Shown here: positions 34,221 through 44,518 of the stretch, one piece after another
How positions within the stretch are numbered: position 1 is the first letter of the stretch
Layout of the letters: the number at the start of each line of letters is the position of its first letter
DNA from: Lates calcarifer
Lineage: Eukaryota; Chordata; Actinopteri; Centropomidae
Reading direction: 5' to 3'
Assembly: GCF_001640805.2 (NCBI RefSeq)
Contig: NC_066838.1
Location: 23,893,643-23,957,642, forward strand
Length of the DNA: 64,000 nucleotides
The notes under the pieces: generated by a model
The model's input: the letters and a program-made list of their open reading frames with translations, nothing else
What the model was told of the DNA's origin: nothing
Database searches by the model: none
Translations under genes and position numbers: made by a program

Positions 34221-36745
34221 GCTGGGTCTTGGCAGCTCTTGTGGTTTCAAGTCCATTTCTGGAAACACCAGGCTCATATAGTCCATTAGAGAACAGTGAG
34301 CTGTTAAAGGAATCGAAAGAGAATTGGTTGTTGGGGAGAACAAAGGGACATCATACAGTCTGAATGGTCATTAAGCCTGAGTGAGAGCGAGAACAGGAAT
34401 CCAATTTCCAGGTGACCTCCATTGTTCTGAAACATCTTGATAATAATAAAGAATATTATCTTACAGGGATACATTATTGCTGTGCTAGTAGGAATAAATA
34501 GGGTTGTTAAGATACATGTAAGAAAATAAGACAGCACTCTGCACTGTGAACAGCTGTCACTGGAAAGATAACCCTCTGGTAAATCATTGTAAGTCTTCGA
34601 GGTTCAGATTTTCATCAGACATACTGATCACTCATTAAATTACCATGTGTTTGTATTTCACAGACTGAGTCAAGTTGAATTGCAAATGCTTGATTCAGAG
34701 ACAGATTGGAAAAATCTGTCCAATTCTTCCAACACTTCACTGCAGCCATAAATAGTAATCATTAATAAATGAGCCATTCGTGTCTCTTTGTATGATACAT
34801 TGCCACTCTATACATTTTAAATAGCAGTTACAGTCATTCATGTGGGACAGGGATGTTGCATTTCTCTGCAGAATGATGAATAATCACATATCAGTAATTT
34901 CTCAATCTCTAAAAGGGTTCAGAATACTGAAAAACAACTGCTCTGCTGGGACCGTGCAGTGATCATTATCATTATTATGCTCATTAAAATAATCTCAATC
35001 AATATTGGTCGTTATGAAACTCTCCAAAGACTCTTGAAGAGGGCACAGTGGGAAATGCATGCACAATGCCAGGCAACAGAGACACACAACCCAGTGACTC
35101 ACCAGGCAATCTGGAGAACATGCCCTGTGGCTTAGCTGTGATAACGCTGGCACAGAGAGAGGCCAGACCTCAGCCGATCTGGTGGGGAGAACAGCCTTCG
35201 CTGTCTTTGCAGTGTTTCATCTCTCCTTCCGAGATAGACTCCGTCCCCCAGAGGAGGCATCTGAGGCACAACAGAGCAGAGAAGAGAAAAACAAGAGTTT
35301 AAAAAAATGCTCCTGTGACTGTGGAGAGGCAAAAGCACAATCACTTTAAAGGCAAAGAGAGAAATCAAACAGCCTCAAGGGGTTAAGTGTGATTTAATCT
35401 AGTAGGAGAGTGGCGTAGGCCTGTGCACATCCACACTGGTGATGCATTGTAGGCGTATCGATAACCTCCGCCGCATGGAGGGAGAATGTGAGAATTTACG
35501 GATGTGTAGCGGCAAACAAGGAGGAATTTGACACTGTTTTGAGAAATGACTTTCATTCTTGTGCTGTGGTTCTGTTGAACAGCACAGATGTTGATTTGAT
35601 AGATGATATGAAAGCACGTCTTCAGTGGTTTAGACATTATTTTTCCTTTTTGCTTTAGTGATAAAACTGATTCCATTACAAACATGAACAATAGTGATAC
35701 ATCCGCATGTCAACTATCTAATAATGAAGCACCATCAGGAAGTAGTATAGGTTAATACAACCAGGCAGAGTGTTGGACAGAAGAGCTTGGGGTGGGTTTG
35801 CTCTAATTTCATGGGTGGAGGATGGTGCTGACTGTAATCAGTGGCTCACAGAGGCTGACAGTGCAGGTGCCTAATAACCATTCAGTGACACTTTCACATC
35901 CCCGTTTTAGAAGCCGAGGCCTCCTCTCTGACCCAGAATTGGTGGTGCAGCGAATCCAGGCACTGACATTTTAATTCCTGACTGGGTAACCTGCCTCCCC
36001 CTAAATTACTGTAATTGATTAAATTAGTTTGGACACAGGCCACGAGGTCCTTGCTGCACTGGTGGTATACAGTAAACATTTTCTCTTTCCTTCTCTTCCT
36101 TATTTTTTAGATATTGTTTTTTCTCTCTTTTTATTGATCTGAGGGTACTGAGAGCAAAGAGTAGAAATATTGGTGTCGATGTGTTTGCTCTCAGTAGAAC
36201 CTGTGTGACAGTGTGACTGCAAGTCAGTAAACACACCTCAACCAACACCTCACTGAAATAATACATTTTAAAGCCACTTAAACAGCTGAGAGAGATTTTA
36301 AAAATATGTGTACACAGAGACAGATTTGTTTAAATATAGCACAAAACAGTCACATCAGTGAATTATCTAACAACAGCCAGTGTAACATCAGGCCATTATT
36401 CATAATTCCCAGGCTGCTGTGGGTAACAGATGTTCATGCACACTGTGGGGAGTGAAACTCTTATCCCTTGATGCCTGATGTATCTAGATCAGTGACCATG
36501 TTTAATGATGCATAAATGACATGTTTATACTGCTAAGCTAACGACACAGACATGCTGTTTTTGTAATGCAATTTGTGGATAAAGATAGTGGGCAAAGAAA
36601 TGTAATTTAATTTTCACTTGATGCTCTCATGGGAGTTGTTGGGCAGATAATAAGAAGCTTGTTTTCTATTGCAGTAAAACTCCCTTTGCCTTTGACTAAA
36701 ACTGACTTGTTTACACTTAGCAGTGTTATCTCTTCTGTGAGAGTC

Positions 36746-37037
36746 AAGGAATAGTTTGATATATAGAGAACTTTTCTGGGCTTTCCTACCAAGAATAAGA
36801 TTGAAAATGAAAATAAGTGACAAGTAGCCTTGTTCTTTCCAATGTTCAAAAACATAAGTTTCCCTCCAGGCAGGCTAACTCCCCCTGCTTCCAGTCTTAC
36901 TATACTAAGCTAAGCTAATCGGCGCCTGTCTGTAGCTCCATTCTGTGGTGACATGAGAGTGATAACAACTTTTTCATCAAACTCTTATTTGCAGAAACAC
37001 AAATAAACGTATATGACAAAATGACAAACTATTCCTT
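36746..37037. mobile_element. Short palindromic MITE-like element, complete copy
   Basis: It begins AAGGAATAGTTT (36746-36757) and ends with the exact inverse AAACTATTCCTT (37026-37037), so the terminal inverted repeats are at least 12 bp. The interior has 'ccagtcttactatactaagctaagctaa', the arm shared with the copies at 27935, 52210 and 61198. It is 292 bp with no coding capacity, so any transposase must come from elsewhere. Confidence 0.8.
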
Positions 37038-38372
37038 AAAACAAACGTAGCAGTGGAGACCCACTCCAGCGATTGTCTGAGATTTGTTCCAAAATCACAT
37101 TGTACTAAAAGAAAGAATACAGAGTATGGAAACCTGGATATTGGATCTACTGCACATTTATTCACCTGTTCTTTGGATACAAAAACTGCTCCCTGAACGT
37201 TGCCCTGTGTCTGATGGATGTGTATGTGAGCTCTAGTTTGTAAAAATAAACAGCATGAATAATTAATTACACCAAGCTAACACAAAGAACTTAGAGCTTA
37301 TTTATCAGGATTATGTTTCTGTGGTTTCTGTGTTTAGGAATCTTTCCGCCTGCACATACAGTGCAACAACTGCTTAATGTAGCTTAAACCTAAGAGTTTC
37401 ATCTCATCACCATAGACACAGTTTGTGCCTTATGACTTTACTCACACAATGTGATAATTGTGTGTTATTGGGTGAATGATAAAGTTAGACACCGGTGGTC
37501 AGACTGGCTTTTTCCAGCAGCTATGGAAACATATGAAGATTTACCTGGAATCTAATACTTGTCATGGTATGTTATTCTCTATCAAAATGCAAGACCAGCA
37601 CTGACAAGCTGACCTCCTATCATAAAGTCAGATTAGAGCTCAAAGATATTTAGATTTTATATTTTAATTCAAAAGAATTCAAGTCCCATAAAACTGTTAT
37701 TTGTGATTTTGTATGAACAAAACACCAAACCAGTGGATAGTAAATAGTAAAATGAAGAACACTGATATGCTCATCTGAAGTCAAACACAGTCATCAGTAA
37801 ATAGAGTGTGATTTTGTAGCAGGTTGTTCCTGCTCAGGGTTGGATTTACATCCCATTTGGTGAACTGACAAACTAATTCTCAACTCATCCATAATGTGTT
37901 CCTTGGTTATTCAGTGACAGACAACTGGCAAGTTTTATAACTGCGGTTGGATCCGACTGTCCTGTCAGTCATCATCATTTACAAAACTGTATACATGCTA
38001 TTTTAATGTGCAGGTCATTCCTTGGTCACATGCAAGTCCCAAACTATTTTATTTTTTAATGAACACTTTGATATTAGTTCATTCACGTTTTAATTTTTCA
38101 CTTTGCTTTAGTTTTTCATATTAATATGTGGCCTTATTGTGTTGTCCTTTACCATATCAGAAACTGTGTTTGTGGTGGAAGATTTCGAGCAGGTTTCATG
38201 CTCTCGTTACATTTCTTCAGTGAGTGGGTTGTTCTGCAAGCAGAAATCATTTGCGTAGGGCTTGGCCTTCTTATAATGACAAGGGGCCATTAGAATTAAA
38301 ATGCAAATAATCTGAGTGCCTCCTGCTGCAATAATGCTGCATTGTGGTATTACTCACTCTTGGGTAAAAGCA

Positions 38373-38402
38373 TAACCACTCCTATATTTTTAGGAGTGGT
38401 TA
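38373..38402. repeat. Perfect 12-bp inverted repeat with 6-nt loop
   Basis: TAACCACTCCTA (38373-38384) and its exact reverse complement (38391-38402) flank tatttt. It lies 142 bp before the kcng1 start codon. It could form a DNA cruciform, or an RNA hairpin if transcribed. Confidence 0.85.
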
Positions 38403-38544
38403 ACTTAACTCCTGCAGTCTATGTGTTTAACAGCCTTACGTTAACCTATGAGTGGATGCTAAATGTTTACTGTGTGTTTCTGCTCTGAAGGTGACAGTGT
38501 GCTGGTGGGAGATTGAGCACAGGGATGTGAGCGGACCAGTAAAG

Positions 38545-39327
38545 ATGACCCTGTTGGCGGGTGATGGCTCTGACTATGACTACAGTGCCCTGAGCTGTGC
38601 CTCTGACACCTCCCTCAACCCACCTCCCATACAAGAGGAGGAGGCTCGAAAAGGAGCTTTCTACAGGAGGGCTCAGCTTGCTCCTGAGCTCAGCACCATC
38701 CACGACGACACCCCACTGTCCAGCGCCCGTAAACTCCACGCCATCATCAATGTGGGTGGCCTGCGTTACCAGCTGCCTTGGACCACCTTAGAGGACTTCC
38801 CCCTGTCTCGTCTGGGCCAGCTGCACCTCTGCAGCAGCTTTGATGAGATCATGCGTATCTGCGATGACTATGATGTTACACACAATGAGTTCTTCTTTGA
38901 CCGCAGCCCCTGTGCCTTCCGGACCATCCTGACCTTTCTGCGGGCGGGTAAGCTGCGATCCCTCAGGGAGATGTGCGCCCTCTCCTTCAGGGATGAGCTG
39001 CTCTACTGGGGGGTCCCTGAGGAGAGCCTGGAGTGGTGCTGTCGCCGGCGTCTCCTGCAGCGTGTGGAGGAGTTTGAAGCGATGGAGAGAGCAGAGGAGG
39101 AGGAGGAACTCCTGGAGGATCTGTTGGATTCAGACAGCGGCCACAGGGAGCTTGCAGCAGAGTCCAGAGTCAGTCAGTGCATGGGCAAGCTCAGAGACAT
39201 GGTGGAGAGGCCTCACTCAGGCCTCCCAGGGAAGATCTTTGCTTGTTTGTCAGTGTTGTTTGTCACCATCACTGCCATCAATCTATCCATCAGCACCCTG
39301 CCTGCCATGAGGGAGGAGGAGGAGGCG
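38545..39327 (+). CDS. kcng1: kcng1 coding exon 1: N-terminus, T1 domain, S1
   Basis: The start ATG at 38545 is the first in this frame and has A at -3. The upstream frame stays open to 38452 but without an ATG. It also aligns with the human start MTLL. The exon encodes residues 1-261. These include IINVGGLRYQLPWTTLEDFP and FFFDRSPCAF of T1, an acidic linker rich in E (about 180-195), then RDMVERPHSGLPGK and S1 (FACLSVLFVTITAINLSIS). The donor is gtgagt at 39328, after a complete codon. A likely acceptor for the 5'UTR is at 38490 (tgctctgaag). Confidence 0.96.
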
Positions 39328-41954
39328 GTGAGTATAATGACATTTAACATATTAAATAGAGGTGAAAAAAGTTGCTGCATAGAAAAACATGTTGCTAAGA
39401 TGCAGTGAAATGTGTTCATGTCAGTGAGGAGAAGTTAAAATAAAGACATGACACAACAAGACTTCATTGTCTGTTGGGAGCTGGTCTTGTGTTCCTTGTT
39501 TTGTACAGTCATGCCACATAAAGAGACTCTGAAGTACTGACAATGAACATTTGAACCCAACATGGTGGCAAGATTGTCTGCCTTTCTCAGCAGATTTGAA
39601 TTGAGCTGTATTCAAAAGCAAAAGTGAGGTAACTTGACATGTTATTTTGAAAAGCAGTCATTAAAAACCCCAATAATGGCATGTCTCATCTGTCATGTCA
39701 TTTAAAAGGAGACTGCTGAGAGAGCTGCAGTATGAACCAGTTGTTTTGCCAGATTAGAAAAAATATTTGAAGTCTCAGTCTGCTTTCATGAAATGCTTTC
39801 ATTATTATGTCTGACTTCAATCACAGCCATAATTAGCACCCTGGCCTCTTAAGTCAAATCAAAGGAAAATGGAATATTTGAGCCACACGCACCAATTTCT
39901 TGTAAAGTAAAATGCAAACAGGTTGTTTACTGAATTTATTCATTTCTTTCAGATGCTTTTATCAAAGCATCTCCTTTGGTTTGAAATGGGGAGAAACTGC
40001 AACCATTTTACTTTCTACATTTGAGTAGGCTTTGGAAACGTTGTTGTAGTGGTTTTCACATTTTCTACTTTCACTCCTAACTTGCAGGAAATCAAGTACA
40101 GATACTGTATGTGGGGTAGTGGGTGGATGGGAAAACCAAAATCTCAACCGTTTTGTTATTTGAAAGTAACTGCAAACCACACTTCATGCTGCTGACTAAA
40201 GTTTCAGCCCAGTACACCTATTGTTCCAACTCTGTATGTCTCATTTACTCATGTGGTTTCTCTGAGCTCCAGTACATTAAGCAATCAAATGTAGGATGAC
40301 TTGAACATCATCATCTCCCATATGGTTGCAAAGGCATGGTGCTAAACCAAACACAATCTGTGTTCTGGGGAAAATAAAAGGATATTGAAAAAGAAATAAA
40401 AGACACAAAGTAACTGCTCTTGATCTGAAGGCAGTCAGTCTCATATTTTACCTGACACACTTGCTTTGTATTCACACTCCACCTCTCTCAGTCTGTCTGA
40501 AATAAGCTGTTTAATTAAAAGTGCCAATATTCTCATTCTAACAGCTCCTCTGCCTCTAGTTTCTTGAAGGCAAACAACAAAGTGTTGCATTAACAGTGTG
40601 TAAGTGTTCCTGTCTCTGAGTGAGCACAGGTTTACTGGAGTTTTCAGGTGCTTGAACTCAAACCACTTCCTCTTCTGTGGGAGTGTGTTTCATAATGGTA
40701 TTTTTCCCTGACATGGACTGCATTCAAAGGCTCTGTGCCATGTACTATGTGCTTTGAAATGCTTTGAACCTTCTCAGCAAGCACTGAATCAGCATCATTA
40801 CTGTCTACAGAAAAAACTCCCAAAAAAATCTTAAAACATGCAGCATAAAAATTTTTATAGGTTTTTTAGGTTACAGTTTTATAGTTGTATAGCGATCACA
40901 CATCATACATACGGATCATGTTTGAGATTCCTAACATGTCACTCACTTTTACTTTCGTCCACGTAATTGTAGAGCACAATTTGGGTGCAAGCACGACCTA
41001 TGAGCACATTTTCCAGCTGTCCTTATTTTATTGGCTGTAGAAGTGTTTTGTAAGTTGCAGTGTTTAATTCTGCAGTGTCACAAAGTGCTTTTAGCTCCTG
41101 GATTTCACATAGAAGTGTCTCCCTCTAGTGATTACAGTGACCACTTACACGTGCTCTGTTTCTCTCTGTACAAGGGTACGTGCTCCCGGATGTGCTACAA
41201 CATCTTCATTGTGGAGACGGTGTGTGTGGCCTGGTTCTCCCTGGAGTTCACCCTGCGCTTTATACAAGATCGAAGCAAGCTGACCTTCCTCAGACAGCCC
41301 CTCAACCTGATTGATGTGGTGGCCATCCTGCCATACTACATCACCCTGCTGGTAGACAGCACCTCCAAAGGGGAGAAGCGGCTGGGCTCTGGCAGCAGCT
41401 ACCTGGACAAAGTGGGCTTGGTGCTGCGTGTCCTGAGAGCCCTGCGCATCCTCTATGTGATGCGTCTAGCTCGCCATTCGCTGGGCCTGCAGACTCTGGG
41501 CCTGACAGCGCGACGCTGCACGCGGGAGTTTGGACTGCTCCTCCTCTTCCTGTGTGTGGCCATCGCACTGTATTCCCCCCTGCTGTACTTGATTGAGAAT
41601 GAAATGGCCACCACACAGGAGTTCACCAGCATCCCTGCGACCTACTGGTGGGCTGTCATCACCATGACGACAGTGGGTTACGGGGACATGGTGCCGAGGA
41701 GCATCCCGGGGCAAGTGGTGGCTCTGAGCAGCATCCTGAGCGGGATCCTTCTCATGGCCTTCCCCGTCACCTCCATCTTCCACACCTTCTCACGGTCCTA
41801 CGTGGAGCTGAAGCAGGAGCAGCAGAGGCTGCTGCAGAGGAGGACACACTTCCTGCTGCGGAGCCGCATGGCCGGCCTGGGCAGCAACCTCTCCTTAGAG
41901 AGTGACATGCTCTTCCCCATAGGGTCGTCTGACACCAGAGACTTAGATGACTGA
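38545..41954 (+). CDS. kcng1: kcng1, voltage-gated K+ channel modulatory subunit Kv6.1 (complete, two exons)
   Basis: The exons 38545-39327 and 41175-41954 (TGA) join in frame to 520 residues (human Kv6.1 is 513). Kv6.1 is electrically silent alone. In the family it joins Kv2 subunits in the plasma membrane and shifts their gating. Layout: N-terminal segment starting MTLLAGDGSDYDYSALSC, T1 tetramerisation domain about 66-165, S1 about 229-250, S2 about 269-291, S3 about 302-321, S4 about 341-366 with spaced arginines (LRVLRALRILYVMRLAR), S5 about 379-400, selectivity filter TTVGYGD 426-432, and S6 about 441-465. S6 has PVT (458-460) where conducting Kv channels have PVP, as expected of silent subunits. 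From T1 to S6 it follows human KCNG1 closely, and the tail ends in a GSSDTRD motif as in human. Confidence 0.97.
39328..41174 (+). other. kcng1: kcng1 intron, 1.85 kb
   Basis: A phase-0 intron in the S1-S2 linker, with gtgagt donor and gtacaag acceptor. It sits where other members of the family are split. AT-rich, nothing else recognised. Confidence 0.85.
41175..41954 (+). CDS. kcng1: kcng1 coding exon 2: S2 to C-terminus
   Basis: The exon starts GTCSRMCYN after the acceptor at 41174 and ends TGA at 41952-41954. It encodes residues 262-520, covering S2-S6 with the voltage sensor, pore loop (TTVGYGD) and S6, then a short cytoplasmic tail of about 55 residues. The open frame continues upstream into the intron to 41031, but that part has no homology. 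The join to exon 1 recreates the REEEE-A-GTCSRMC linker. The exon is markedly GC-rich compared with its flanks. Confidence 0.96.
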   Translation, partial: GTCSRMCYNIFIVETVCVAWFSLEFTLRFIQDRSKLTFLRQPLNLIDVVAILPYYITLLVDSTSKGEKRLGSGSSYLDKVGLVLRVLRALRILYVMRLARHSLGLQTLGLTARRCTREFGLLLLFLCVAIALYSPLLYLIENEMATTQEFTSIPATYWWAVITMTTVGYGDMVPRSIPGQVVALSSILSGILLMAFPVTSIFHTFSRSYVELKQEQQRLLQRRTHFLLRSRMAGLGSNLSLESDMLFPIGSSDTRDLDD

Positions 41955-43100
41955 GACTGTTGGACAATAGTTGACAGGAGAGACTGGGGGTAGGACTGAG
42001 TGAGGTTACAAAGGACACTGAGGATGTGAAGAGGGTATGGAAGCCCATTTCTGCCAATTTGATGAAAACGTTTTTTCATCACAATGGTAGAACTGGCCTT
42101 CCATAAAGACGAGAGGGAGATAACCAGGATGAAGAGGAACAAACATAGACAGAAGGGTAGAGAATGAAGTCTCTATAAACAAGCTACAGAAAAGATTTTT
42201 TCTTCCCAGAAATGCAGCCTTGCTGTGTAGCAGTGTATTTTTGATGATGAGGATGAGGAGAGGCTGAGAAATAACTTTTTTTTTATATCAAAGTAAGTCA
42301 AATAAGTCAAATCAAATAAGCTTAAAAACTACACAAAAACCTCTTTAAAACTATTCCAGGATAACAATGATCTATATTATAATAGTCACATATGGGAATA
42401 CATTGTAATTCAAGTGAAATATGTGAGTTGACACAAGAAATAACTGAAGAGCACAAGCACGACGTCCTTATGATCCAACAACATAGTGCTGTTTTTCACC
42501 TCTGATTAGATGTTGTCATGGATTTGTGGATGTGGTGTGGTCCTGGGAGTTAAGCAGCGTTGCTTAATGGAAGATGCTCTCTGCTTTTGTTTAGTCCCAA
42601 AGGTTAAATGGAGTTTTTATCTTAACTAAAATGTGACCCTCAGTCCACTGATTATTTTCTGAGTGACTGCACAAACTGAGAATTATGTTGGATTCCTTAA
42701 TATCCCCATCTCTGGCACTGCTGGCTTCCACATATTAATTATGATGTGTTAATTGTCCTTCTACTTCTTGAGGTTCCATATGCAGTTTTTGAATACTTTT
42801 GGACATTTTGAAGATAGCATTATTGTGCTTGTAATTACTGCAGTTGCTGTGCATAGCTGTTTATAATTTATTTCTCTCCTTAAAGTGGATTTAAACTGAA
42901 ATCTGTCTTTTGTGCATATCATTGCTTCATTGTTGCTTCTCATTTCGACTTTAACGTCACCTTTAACTTTATTATCCCAGAGGGAAACTGGTGTGCAACA
43001 TCAGAACAACATTTAACAGTTGAACAGTACCAGTGACAGCACATATGGTGTCATACCACACAGCCAGAGAGAAAAGAATACAATAAAGAATACACAATGC
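41955..43100 (+). other. kcng1: kcng1 3' untranslated region (end uncertain)
   Basis: Non-coding sequence follows the stop. No canonical AATAAA is seen until 43082-43087, and that one lies in sequence that may belong to a repeat (the stretch after 'actttattatcccagagggaaactgg' at 42966). The true end could be earlier with a variant signal. Confidence 0.35.
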
Positions 43101-44040
43101 TACACAGCAGCACCCTGCAGTTATATCTTACACAAGGAAACTGATGCTAACATAACTGCACTTACTGATGTTCTGAATTTATTTCTAGAATCGGCAAAGA
43201 CTCTTCCAACCATCTGGATGAAAGAATATTCTATCACAGCAGAGTGCAATGGATTCTTTTAGCCATTTCCCAACCTCTGCCTCTGTTTCCTGATCCAAAC
43301 TGGTATATAAGGTAGTTAAAATGACCTCCACCTAACCAGCTACAACAATGAAACGCTTTACATATTTATGCCTCAGTACTAAAAATCCACTAATACTGAT
43401 CATAATAATAAGTTTGGGCAGTTTAGCTGCATAATGAGGACTTTAGTTTTGATACTTTTAGTATATTTTGCTGATAATTTACGTACATTTTAAGTGCAGC
43501 AACTTCTGCCTAAGTGAAGGATGTGAGCACTTCCTCCACCACTGGGTGCTGCTGTGTTTCATATGTGTTTTCCTCCCAGTGCTGCAACACATACATGTGT
43601 TATGGACATGTTGAACAGTAGGTGGCAGCATTGTGTTTTCACAGGGAAACAGGAATACAGGGAAGCTTCACATATATGATGAGATGATGCTTGATTTTTT
43701 TTTTTTTTTTTATCACGAAATGATATTTTTAAAAAAGGAATAGTAGGAAGTAGGAATGTTTCCTTTTATTCCAAGTGTTTAATTGATTTCAGTTAGTTTA
43801 GATTATGGCTGCAGTAGATATCGCTGATTTGAGGTCAGCACTCGAATCTGAATTTAATACAATCATCAAAGAATAAGCCTTTCATTTAAACACTGACATG
43901 CTTTTATGACAACATTTTAGGCATGAACAGAGATCATATAAATAACTCCACACTGAGCCACGTTTGAAACTGCGCTCTCAGGCAGGGAGGAGCCTCCATG
44001 AAACGCCATTCAACTAAATCACAGGTCAATTATGCATGAA
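43101..44040. other. Intergenic, kcng1 to src
   Basis: AT-rich with a poly(T) run at 43695-43711. No gene is recognised. Confidence 0.6.
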
Positions 44041-44300
44041 ACAATCCCACCAATCAGAGTTTGACAATAGGCTGAAGTCTCCTCCCCTCCCTGCCTCTAT
44101 CACATCCCAGTGTTTTGGTCATGAGTCGGTGATCCTGCTCAGCAGCTGCCTGTCGGTCACTGCCACACGAAAAGCGAGAGTTAGATATTCAACAGAGCAG
44201 GCAGATATTCGGACCTCTCTTCTTTAATGTAGTTCATTCAGCCTGTATGTGAATGACAGCATGTTTTCCTAGCTTCGGAGGCTTTCCCCGTCATGACCTC
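44041..44300 (+). promoter_or_regulatory. src: Candidate src promoter
   Basis: Lies just upstream of a CpG-rich block. It contains a CCAAT box (CCAATCAG, 44050-44057) and no clear TATA box, consistent with a CpG-type housekeeping promoter. src is the next gene downstream on this strand. Confidence 0.4.
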
Positions 44301-44518
44301 ACCGGGCCGCCCCTCCAGTTGAATGGGATCCCTCATCGCTTCTCTGTCGCTCGTCTTGGCACCGACTGTCTCCGCTGCTGCTGCTCCAAAGCCCCGGTTT
44401 TAGGATCTGTGAGCTTTTGGTCTCTCTAATCAGTTCATTAATGGTTTGATGCGAAAGCCGCCTGTCTGATCGGTAGAGAAGAAACGACGCCAAATCTCCG
44501 GTAACCTGCGCGTCAGGG
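44301..44518 (+). other. src: Candidate non-coding first exon of src, CpG-rich
   Basis: About 18 CpG dinucleotides fall within roughly 230 bp, far more than anywhere else in the intergenic DNA. The block ends in a strong splice donor (cagggg with gtgagt, GT at 44519). Mammalian SRC also has distant non-coding 5' exons. The exon start is not visible, and the next exon is assumed to be the one with the src ATG. Confidence 0.45.

Larger units (their letters stand above)
31453..38490 (+). other. Non-coding stretch upstream of kcng1 coding exon (possible 5'UTR intron)
   Basis: No coding sequence is seen. It contains a block at 31866-31920 with an octamer (31875-31882) and CCATGGTAAC (31904-31913), a GA-rich tract at 34185-34220, a complete palindromic element at 36746-37037 and a hairpin at 38373-38402. 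A further octamer is at 32263-32270 in a low-repeat stretch (32250-32550) that may be conserved. Confidence 0.5.

Noticed and set aside
33971..34363. 130-codon + strand frame
   Set aside because: It runs through a GA-rich simple repeat (the ERDRETEREGE stretch) and has no other support.
41031..41174. Upstream extension of the kcng1 second exon frame
   Set aside because: The 48 codons before 41175 lack similarity to Kv6.1, and a proper acceptor (gtacaag) at 41174 joins in frame to exon 1.
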